Source: Alternaria dauci (Eukaryota > Ascomycota > Dothideomycetes > Pleosporales > Pleosporaceae). From it: a DNA stretch of 64,000 nucleotides. The notes under the pieces are model-generated. The model ran no database searches, was not told the origin of the DNA, and was given only the letters and a program-made list of their open reading frames with translations. Every line of letters begins with the position of its first letter. Position 1 is the first letter of the stretch. The position numbers were made by a program, and so were the translations under genes. Shown piece after piece: positions 55,353-64,000 of the stretch. The stretch lies in contig NC_091275.1 of NCBI RefSeq assembly GCF_042100115.1, positions 186,001 to 250,000 on the forward strand. The letters are read 5' to 3'.

Positions 55353-57275
55353 ATGGACGCCCGTGAGCAGGCTATACAATCAGCTATCCGCGATCTCGAA
55401 TCTGGTGTTTATACGAGCCAGAGAGCTGCTGCTGCTGCTTGGGGCATACCTCGATCGTCGCTACGCGCTAGTAGACTGGTAAATGGGTCAGGGTTGGGTC
55501 CGGGTTGGGTTGGATTTGTAAGACCCCAACCTAACCACAACCTCTAACCCATTCAATTAGCGCTAGAGGCGGGTATAGGTTAGGTTAGGGTTACCGTAGC
55601 GCGGGTTAGGGTTGGGTATGGTATACCTAAGTATACCCACCTCTTTATAGGGGATTATTACATATAATTATAGCTCACCTATAACCTAACCTCATACCCA
55701 CGCTCCTACCACCCTAACCTAACCTATACCCACGCTAGAGTATACCCTAACCCAACCCTATACCCACGCTTTGACCACGCTGACCCAACCAATACCCACA
55801 GCTGGGTATACTATACCCATTTACCAGCGTACGCGCTAGATTAGCTGGCCGCCTCCCACACGCGATAGCTCATCAAAACCAGCAGCGATTAAGCTCAGTA
55901 CAAGAGGATTTTCTAGTCGATTGGATACTAGATGAGGACTCACGCGCACAGCCGCCATCTCATGCTCGTGTGCGAGAAATGGCGACTCGGATACTCCGTC
56001 TCGGTAACGATCACGATCCACTTGGCCAACGCTGGCTACAATCCTTTATCGCACGCCAGCCCCGAGTCTCTAGTATTATTGGCCGATCGATTGAGGTAGC
56101 TCGGGCTGAGGCTGCGAGTCCAGCTATCGTACGCGCGTTTTTAGAGCTCTTTGAACGTACCCGGATCGAGCTTAATATTAAACTTGATGATATATGGAAT
56201 ATGGATGAGACTGGCATCGCATTAGGAGTATGTACAAACACCAGAGTGATTGCTAGGTCTAGTAAACATAAGGCTTATATTGAAGCTCCAGGAAATCGGG
56301 AGTGGGTATCAATCATTGAGTCGGTATCAGCCACCGGGCGGAAACTCAGGTGTATGGTGATCTTCAAGGGCAAGTCTCTCCATACTACATGGTTCCCATC
56401 AGAATCAGTGCCCGATTGGATATATACGACTTCAGAAAATGGATGGACAGCCAAAGTAATTGGATTAGAGTGGCTCCGCCGGATCTATATACCAGAAACT
56501 GCACCGGATCCAGGCAGGCATCGGATGCTGATACTAGAGGGGCATAGCTCACATATTGATATTGAGTTCATGTGGGAGTGTAAGCAGCGCCGGATCCATC
56601 TACTCTATCTACCAGCCCACACCTCTCACCTCCTCCAGCCTCTAGATATAGCTCCTTTCTCGTTTGTCAAATCTAAATATCGCCATCAGATCCAGGAGCT
56701 CGGTTTGATCGATGACGCCGCACCAGTCAAGAAAGAGCGCTTTATCAGCTCATATCATCAAGCTCGGGTTGATGGGCTATCAGAGCGCGTTATACGGGCT
56801 GGTGCCATACAATCCAGATATAGTGCTATTATCGTCGCAGATCTCAGCGCGCCCGATAACTCCACCACAAGCTATCCAGCCAATATATATATCCGATCCG
56901 ATCTATCGCACTCCCCAGCGATCTCAGGACGTATATCGGGCTCAACAACAGCTCCAACGTTCAGAATCACTATCAAGAAACACCCGAACAGTACTCACCA
57001 AGGCAGCTAAGGCTATATCACAAGCTCAATTCCACGCAGCTCAACTTCAGGCGTCAAACCAGCTACTACACCAGAAAATAGATAGTATTGCCAGTACCCG
57101 AGTACGTGAACGCACCCAGATGAATCCAAATCACCGCTTCAGCGAGGTAGATACATTCAAGCGTGCGATAGATCTCGCTGCAGTCAAGATGGTTACACGC
57201 TCTACTAGTCGAGCTACTCAGATAGCTAGCCCTACGGCAGAGGCGAGCGCATTAATAGTACACCCAAATCCATGA
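55353..57275 (+). pseudogene. Broken pogo/Fot1-like DDE transposase
   Basis: It starts MDAREQAIQSAIRDLESG, a psq-type helix-turn-helix, and is interrupted at residue ~40 by the MITE (55472-55831). Coding then resumes with the CENP-B-like HTH (around VREMATRILR, WLQSFIARQP), a DDE domain with NMDETGIALG (first Asp), MLILEGHSSH where the second catalytic Asp is Glu, and LLQPLDIAPF (third Asp). Near 56790-56803 a small deletion shifts the frame just before the conserved GLVPYNPDIV. The C-terminal ~150 residues continue in the new frame to 57275. The three lesions make this copy inactive, though the TIRs could still be mobilised by a functional relative. Within the undamaged parts the reading frame is clean, so inactivation is fairly recent. 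Confidence 0.85.
55472..55831. mobile_element. hAT-like MITE inserted in the transposase
   Basis: A 360-bp non-coding insert flanked by an 8-bp direct repeat CGCGCTAG (55464-55471 and 55832-55839), the duplication size of hAT elements. The ends are inverted repeats: TAGACTGGTAAATGGGT on the left and TACGCTGGTAAATGGGT as complement on the right, 15 of 17 matching. The interior is packed with subterminal short motifs (ATACCCACGCT, GGTTAGGGTT and their complements), as in hAT elements whose transposase binds repeated subterminal sites. Removing the insert plus one repeat copy restores the transposase frame. The CCCTAACC-like runs are internal and not telomeric. Confidence 0.8.
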
Positions 57276-57391
57276 GTTTTGATATATATATTTAGCGTTG
57301 GTGTTAAGATATTGCGCGCTGAATCGAGCGTACGCGTTCTGGTGGGGTGGGCCAAAACTACACCCGGGCCAAAACTGGGTGCCCGAGCTTA

Positions 57392-57890
57392 GCATCTAAT
57401 TCAACTTCCATTGCGAGAAGGTTGAACAATGTTAAGCCACTGTAGGAAGGCGTTGGGTGCACGGGCACGTCATCAGGTCATCCCCGATTACCACTCTGAC
57501 TATAACCTGTCTGTACAGACTGGACCGACTGAGAGTTCATGTGGTAAGGTCTAGTGATGAAAGAATCTGTGTATATCGTTGAAGCCTCGAAGGATCAGCT
57601 CTCAGGAGCTGGTTTGCTTGTGTGACGCTAGCATGTCTGTGTCTTCATATTGGGTCAATATGGCCATACGAGCCAATCGGAAAAGCTGTGCAAGATACTT
57701 TTCAGCCAGGGAACAGTGAATAGGTGACTCTCGTGCGCGGCACCAGTGCTTAAGGGTAGGCTGTGCCACCTCTTATTATCTTGGCAGTAAAGCCTCATCA
57801 AGTACAGTGCCCGTGCGCGTAACGAACCACCCCACCATGCCAACATTGCGCATCATCCCATCTTCAACGCGTTGTATCTCCACCACTATA
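57392..57890. other. Unassigned flank of normal composition
   Basis: About 0.5 kb after the pogo-like element. Only short frames without family features. AT-rich RIP sequence resumes near 57890. Confidence 0.4.
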
Positions 57891-58263
57891 ACTCTAATTT
57901 AAGAAGTAATTAAATATATTAAATCGCGTAAAGCTAGAGATAATTTCTCGTACTACTAAGTTGCAAGAAAATTTAGTGTCGATTATAGTGCACGGTCACT
58001 TAACGCCTAGGTTTAGTTAACGCCCTACTTATAATATAATATATTTATAAGTATTATAGCTATAGCGTAATAATAAATTATAATAAAATTATATAAAGCT
58101 AGATTAATACTATATAGGTCTATAAATATTTTATACTATCCTAAATATTTTTTAGGTATATAAAGAAACTAGGGAAAGTATAAGTAATTAAAAAGCTATT
58201 AGGCTTAGGGATAGTATAGGAAAAAGAGGCCCTATAGAAACTAGCTAAATAGTATTTAGCTAT

Positions 58264-58479
58264 TTAAATAATAAATATACTAGTAAAAGATAAAAGTATA
58301 ATACTATTAAAAGATACTATAATAAATTATAGTAAAGGTATATTTCCTAAATACTTATTTTTACTATATATAGCTATATATAGTTAGTTAGATAGGTTAA
58401 AACTAAAGCCCTAAACTTTAAGTAATTCTAAAGAGTTATAGTAATATTAAGGAGAAGAGGAGTTTAAGTAAAAGAGGAT
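58264..58479 (+). repeat. R1 dispersed repeat, copy 5, with 13-bp direct repeats
   Basis: 216 bp flanked by AGTATTTAGCTAT at 58251-58263 and 58480-58492. A related copy of the host repeat at 60658-60670 reads AGTGTTCAGCTAT only once, without R1, giving an empty-site comparison that defines the insert. The 13-bp duplication is long for most cut-and-paste elements. Confidence 0.7.
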
Positions 58480-59234
58480 AGTATTTAGCTATAAGATAAT
58501 AACTATAATATATACTTTATTTACTATTTTAATATCTACTTACTATTTTAAGTACCTATTCTTAATAGAGATTTAGTAATAAAATACTCTACTATATATA
58601 ATAACTAATTATAACTTTAATACTATAGCTTTCTAACCTTAGCTTTAGCCTTTATAAACTTTTTTTTTTATTATTATAGTACGTTTAGAGACTTTTTTAA
58701 GATAAAGTACTAACTAAGTAACTATAAGCTTATATAAGCCTATATTTAGTATAGCTAGTACGTATATAGTATATTATAAACGCTAGATACTAAAGATATA
58801 TAATAGTATTATATATAGACTAAAGACTATAAGATATAACCTTCTAACTTATATACTATCCTTTATTATCCTTTACTATTTCTACCTTTTATAACCTTTA
58901 TAGCTACCTTTTATAACTACTACTACTACCTTTACCCCTTTTTAAGAATAACTAACTAGCTACCTATAGTATAGCTACTACTATCTAATAATTAGCTTTA
59001 GTTAGAGGAATATTAATACTAGTACTATCTATACCTTATTCTTATATCCTTATAATATTTATTTAAATTCCTTCTCCTTAAGCCTAGGATATTAATCCTC
59101 TATTATTTATTTAATATTAACTACTTACTTATATAGCTAGGCCTAGGTTTCTTACCTAAAGCTTACTTTATTAAGGAGAAAGATATAGCTGAATATAAAG
59201 AGCTTATAGCTATAGTACTTATTAACCTAAGCTA

Positions 59235-59485
59235 TATAAGGAGCTATACTTAGGGAGCTATTATATAAGTATACTATTATTATATTTAATAGGGAAAGAA
59301 GCTAAAGAAAGCTATAGTCTTAAGGCTATTTAGGAGGTAGTAACTTAGAATATTATTTATCTAGTATACTAGTATAGAATCTAGGTAAGCTACTAACTAC
59401 TTAAATTCTATAAGTAGTACACCTTATATACGTAACTAAGATCCTATTAAGGAATAAGCTAATTAGGCTTTAACTTATTATAATA
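59235..59485 (-). repeat. LTR of gypsy family C (reverse), with adjacent pol end
   Basis: 251 bp in reverse orientation. The complement of a polypurine tract (TTCTTCTCCTCCTC) and the end of the family C pol ghost follow up to about 59640, so this is the 3' LTR of a second, truncated family C copy on the minus strand. Confidence 0.75.
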
Positions 59486-61789
59486 TTCTTCTCCTCCTCT
59501 TTACTTAAAGGTAGAAACTACTAGAAACTATTTAGTAAGTATCCTTTACTATCTTAAAGGTTTTTTATATAAGTTAACTACTAGTCTAGTACCTTTATTT
59601 CTTTTAATAGTTTTACTAGTTTAAAGGATGTTTAATAGTACTTATTATAGTAACTACTATAGTTACTATAATACCTAATAATATTATAGAATCTAAGTTC
59701 TCTACTTAGTACTTAAATACTATTAATTAGCTTAGAGGAGCTTAAGTATAATACTTAGGCCCTAACTATAAATTTCTTACTACTTTTACCTAAACTTCTA
59801 CTTCCTTATATAATATCTTATATTATACTAGATATTATATATAGTTATAATTAATACTTCTTATAAGCTTTTAATCTATATACTTATAGCGTCTTATAAT
59901 ATTATATTATATTAAACTATTATAACTACCTAGGAATAACTTAATATATTATAACTAATCTTATATTAGTTAAATATAATTTAAGTAGATTTAGCTATAT
60001 TAAAAGCTAATAATAAAGTACTCTTTACTAACCTAGTTAAGTAAGAGAATTAATATATATAATAAATATTAGAGCTTTATTAAGAGATAAAGACTATTAA
60101 GATTAAGTCTACTCTTATTACTACCTTAGCTCTTACTTATACTAATACTAAAGCTAAGTAAGTTTATTTTAAAAAGCTATCTAAAAGTAGCTTAAAGCTT
60201 ATAATACTACTAATTATAAACCTTAAGGACCTACCCTAAATTAACTAACTACTTAACCCTCCTCTATTTAATAGCTAATAGAAGGACCTTCTTACTTTTA
60301 TCTATAAACTAAGGTATAAGCTAGAGGGAAACGCTAACTAATACTTAAATAAATAATCCTACCTACTATATACTTACTCCTAACTTAAGAAGGATACTAT
60401 ATTACTTATTAATCTACTTATAGATTAAGATATCTATAATATAGACTAACTTATTACTTTCCTTAAAGCTATATATAGAGACCTTAATAAGGAACTAATA
60501 GCTTTAAGCTAATTAAGTAGACTCTATTAAGAGAAGTATAGCTTTACCTCCTACTTTACTAATGTAGTAGAGAAACTAGGGGAAGTACGAGTAGTTAAAG
60601 AACTATTAGGCTTAGGGGTAGCGCGGGAAAAAGAGGCCCTATAGAAACTAGCTAAATAGTGTTCAGCTATAGAAAAACAACTACAATATATACTCCTTTT
60701 AATATTTCTATATCTACCCACTGCATTAAGCACCTGTTCCTAATAGAGAATTAGTAACGAAATACTCTACTATATATAGCAACTGATTAAAACTTAAACC
60801 TTATAACCTTTTAACCTTAGGAAAGCTATAAGCGTTTACTAAGCGTAAAATCTATCTAAAGACTTTATAAGACGCTCTGTCTTATAGTCTTAGATAGTAA
60901 GAGAAATTAGAATAGATATAGTATAGAATAAGTAAGAAATAATAAGAGAATAGTAATAGTATACAGTAACCTAAAGAATATTTAGTAACGAAAAAGTGTA
61001 AAGACTAGAGAATATAAATAGGCGGGGATACAGAAAGACCCCTAAGAAGTAAGAAAGACACGATAGAGGTACTAAATTACTAATAATACTAGGGTTATAA
61101 CTAGAGTACAGCTGCGCCGCACGAGGTAGTATATTATATAAAGAGTATAGGCTAGGATAATAATCCTTTAGACAGCCGTATAGATAAAGAATATAATAGA
61201 GCGTATATAGATAGGCTAAATAATATATAGGGCTAAGAATAATAGTAAGAACCCTTATAGAGTACTACTAATAAGGAAAAAACTAATAATAAATAATTAA
61301 ATTAATAGACTAAAGATAGCTAACTAAGATAGTATCTTAAGATATATAAAGAATAGGGTAATTACCCTCTTACTAAAAGACTCTTAGATATATAAGTAAC
61401 TAACTAGTTAAACCTAAGTACTACTTTATATAGTACTTATACTCTTTATTATAGCCCTTACTATACTTATTATATACGTTGCGCGGATAAGCGAGAACTA
61501 ATAAGTAAGGAATAAGATAGGTAAAAGAACTTAATTTATTACTAAGCTACTAGTTAGAAGCTAGAATATAGATTAATTTACTTCTACTACTAAAATAAAG
61601 AAACTAGAAGCCTTAACTAATAGTATAATAATACTAGTAGATTTACTAAGCGCACTAGTAGTAATACTAAGAAGCTTTATTTCCTTAGATATTCTACTAG
61701 TATAGTCCCCTAATAATAAAATAACGAAGGTCCTTTAGATAATAGTAGCCTCGCTCTAATAGCTAGGAAGCTAAGACCTAATAGTAGCT

Positions 61790-64000
61790 ATGTAACTCCC
61801 GCTATACCTAGCTAAAATAGTTCTAGTCTTTAATAGCACTAATGTTACTACGTTCTTAGAACGCTTTAAAGATATATCTAAGTACTATAGGTTTAGTAAT
61901 AAAGCTATAGTTAATAAGCTTTTAGCCTACTATAAGTAAAAGTAGTAGATTATTATCTAAGCTTCTAATACTTATAATATAGCTTAGGTGAATAAGTTTT
62001 TAAAAGACTTTAAAGAAGTACTTAAGAGGTTATTTAGGAGTAATAACTAGAGCTAGTAAGAAGTATAAGCTAAATACTTTAAATATTAGCTTCTTTAGTA
62101 TTAAGTAAGGTCTAATCTAAATATTAAAGAATACCTATAGGAGTTTTAGATCCATGGTAAGCGTTATATTAAAGCTGTAACTATTAATAAAGAATACTAA
62201 GGTTTCTATCTAGTTAAGGGATTACTACTTAGATAGGTAACTAAAGTACTTAAGAGATTTAGCCTTAGAACTAATAGCCCCTAGGAGTTTAGCTATAAGA
62301 AGATTAGTAACTACCTAACTACTTACCTTAAAGTAGAAGAGGAAGCGCGTATACTTAACCTATTAAAGGTAATTAAAGAAATTACCCCTAAGGTAGAGTT
62401 TACCCTACCTAAGCTAATAGCTATTTAGTATATACTTATAGTAAGCTATAACCTACCTAACGTCCCTACACAAATTTTCTAAGCCCTAAAATTATCTGTC
62501 CTAATTAGGGAAGATAATTAGTACTATTAACTAACTTAGTTACCCCCTAGAAAGGCCCCTACTAATGTAGAAGTAGACGAGTTAGTTAATAAAATGCTAA
62601 ACCTAAGAATTAATTAGGCTAGCCTAGAACTCGAACCTTAGAAGCTATAATAGATATCCTAGGAAATAGAGCTTATAAGTAACTTAGGTGTTCGTATAGA
62701 AGTAGAACGTAGAGTTAATAATATAATAAGCTAGAACCTCTTAATAAATAGTTAGGAACCTAAAAGGCCGTAGCTAGAGGGTTAGTACTAATCCTAATAG
62801 TATAGCGGGTATTAATAGAAGGGTTATTAGACTTATAACAACTAATTATACGCTACTAATACCTAAGGCTACTAGAACTATAACTCCTAGTATAGTTAGG
62901 GTAGAAACTAAGCGTAGTCCTTTAATATAGCTATAAACTACTAGGTGTGTAATAAACCTAGTTACTGTAAGAATAATTACCCTACACTATAAGTATTTAT
63001 AGATAAAGGTTAGGTATACCTTAATAAGTAATCTATACTCTAGTAGGGTATAGAAGAAAACCTGTAAGGTAGAGTGCTTAATCTTAGCTAACAGCTCTAG
63101 GCTAAGAATCTTTTAGCTTAGATTAAGAGGAGGTAGCTTAAATAAGATATTAACCTACTAACTATTATAGCGCTGTTTAAGGAAAAACCCCCTATAGTAA
63201 TAGTAGAAAATAATACTATCTTAGTATAGCTAATCCCTAATTCCACTAGAAGCCTTTAAGAAGATAAAGTAGACTAATACTAGAAATTATCTAGTATCTT
63301 TACTAAAGACGAGTTAGACTTTAGGCCGCAGCTAACTACCCTTAGTAAATATAATAATAATATAGTTACTTCTACTATAATAACACGTATAATAGTAGAA
63401 TAGAAATCCTACTCTAGCTATAATAAGTCTAAAGTATAGAAACTAACGTAGAAAGTAATCTTACGAAGACTAAGCGATAAGTATATTCTACACCTAAAAG
63501 GTTATAAGAGCTAATCTAAATACCTTTTAAGTAATAGGAATATTAATAAGGATAGGATAGTATAGTTTAAAGAAACTAATAACGTAATAAACTAAGATAC
63601 TAATATTAATAACTATTAGAAAGAGGTAGTAGATAGTAAAAGAGATAATAATAACTAGTAACTATAAAAGAAGAAGATTATAGATAAGTTAGAGCCTAAT
63701 ACGTAATTAGTTATTAAGAGTATCCTAAATATAATAATACCTCTCTAAATTAGTACCCTTCTAGGTAATATACTAGAGGTATATAAAAGCCTATTTAACG
63801 CGAGCTATATATTAGAGGAGCTAGACCTATTTAAAATTAACTTAATAGTTAATAAGGACTATTTAACACGAGACCTACCTAAGCGCTATTTAGGAGGTAA
63901 TATTAATATACTCTACTTAGTAAATACTCTCCCTAACTACGTCTTAGTAGAATCTTAGGAAGGCTAGGTTATTAACTACTAAGGTATTAAAGTAGAATAC
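61790..64000 (+). mobile_element. RIP-degraded gag of another gypsy-type retroelement (partial)
   Basis: A gag-like ghost frame on the plus strand from about 61800: LVFNSTNVTTFLERFKDISKY then YLQEF and LVKGLL, resembling the capsid region of fungal gypsy elements. Further on, around 63700-63840, IDKLEPNT and NASYILEELDLF suggest the region before or within a protease. The element runs off the window. No LTR for it was found. Confidence 0.5.

Larger units (their letters stand above)
55251..57389 (+). mobile_element. Pogo/Fot1-like DNA transposon (defective)
   Basis: A 2139-bp element with ~85-bp terminal inverted repeats (about 55251-55337 and 57303-57389) starting AGCTCGGGCACC and differing by a few transitions, flanked by TA on both sides (55249-55250 and 57390-57391), the target duplication of Tc1/mariner-pogo elements. 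The TIRs contain a doubled AGTTTTGGCCC motif, probably the transposase binding site. Subtracting the nested 360-bp MITE and its duplicated 8 bp leaves ~1.77 kb, a normal size for the group. It has escaped heavy RIP although it lies between RIP-degraded blocks. Confidence 0.9.
57891..61780. repeat. RIP-degraded AT-rich block 3
   Basis: Heavily RIP-altered. Near 57985-58035 there is a GC-richer patch, CACTTAACGCC...TTAACGCCC, whose doubled motif resembles the end of another pogo-type element, but no inverted partner was found. Sequences at 58163-58640 and 60568-60800 are copies of one repeat, the first interrupted by R1. 59640-60540 and 60800-61780 hold no identifiable feature. Confidence 0.7.

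Noticed and set aside
55500..55800. CCCTAACC/GGGTTAGG runs as an internal telomere repeat
   Set aside because: They are irregular, in both orientations, and confined to the MITE bounded by 8-bp direct repeats. They are subterminal motifs of that element.
57655..57846. 63-residue minus-strand frame after the pogo-like element
   Set aside because: No motif, no signal peptide and no conserved context. Probably chance.
1..64000. CRISPR arrays, rRNA or tRNA genes, Starship-type captain recombinase
   Set aside because: No direct-repeat/spacer arrays, no rRNA-like or cloverleaf sequences and no DUF3435-like tyrosine recombinase were recognised on either strand.

Overview
The window looks like nuclear DNA of a filamentous ascomycete. 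Genes carry short introns of about 50-200 nt with GTAAGN/GTGAGN donors and CTAAC/CTGAC branch sites. The gene families are fungal: an NRPS-like synthetase, a siderophore-type MFS transporter, a SETD6/RKM4 methyltransferase and RING proteins. Large AT-rich blocks hold repeats mutated by C-to-T and G-to-A transitions, the signature of RIP (repeat-induced point mutation). A RALF-like secreted peptide gene and the two-compartment layout suggest a plant-associated species, perhaps Pleosporales or another Dothideomycete; that placement is inference.

Positions 1-16.7 kb are a normal gene-dense compartment. In order they hold: an adenylation-carrier-BAHD acyltransferase fusion; a siderophore-iron type transporter; two divergent RING-finger genes; a fungal gene of unknown function; a three-exon RKM4-like lysine methyltransferase; and a 71-residue secreted RALF-like peptide.

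Positions 16.75-29.4 kb are RIP-degraded. They contain a reverse copy of a 232-bp LTR (family B), a full-length dead Ty3/gypsy chromovirus (family A, 17747-24887, perfect 5-bp target duplication), a long inverted repeat, several copies of a ~215-bp repeat (called R1 here) and one 251-bp LTR of family C. At 29422-36591 sits an almost unmutated family A element. Its gag and pol are intact and joined by a -1 frameshift heptamer, and an opposite-strand ORF with a Zn2Cys6-like cysteine pattern overlaps the 3' end of pol. The dead and intact family A copies lie 4.5 kb apart in the same orientation.

Positions 36.6-53.4 kb are again RIP-degraded. A family C gypsy (gag-RT-integrase recognisable through the mutations) is split by a nested family B gypsy at 45599-52298, and its 3' LTR is followed directly by a truncated family A LTR.

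Positions 53.4-57.9 kb are an island of normal composition. It has a likely two-exon small secreted protein gene and a pogo/Fot1-like DNA transposon (55251-57389, TA target duplication). That transposon is dead three ways: a 360-bp hAT-like MITE in its transposase, a frameshift, and a changed second catalytic aspartate. From 57.9 kb to the end the sequence is RIP-degraded, including a reverse family C LTR and the gag of another gypsy running off the window. No tRNA, rRNA or CRISPR array was seen.
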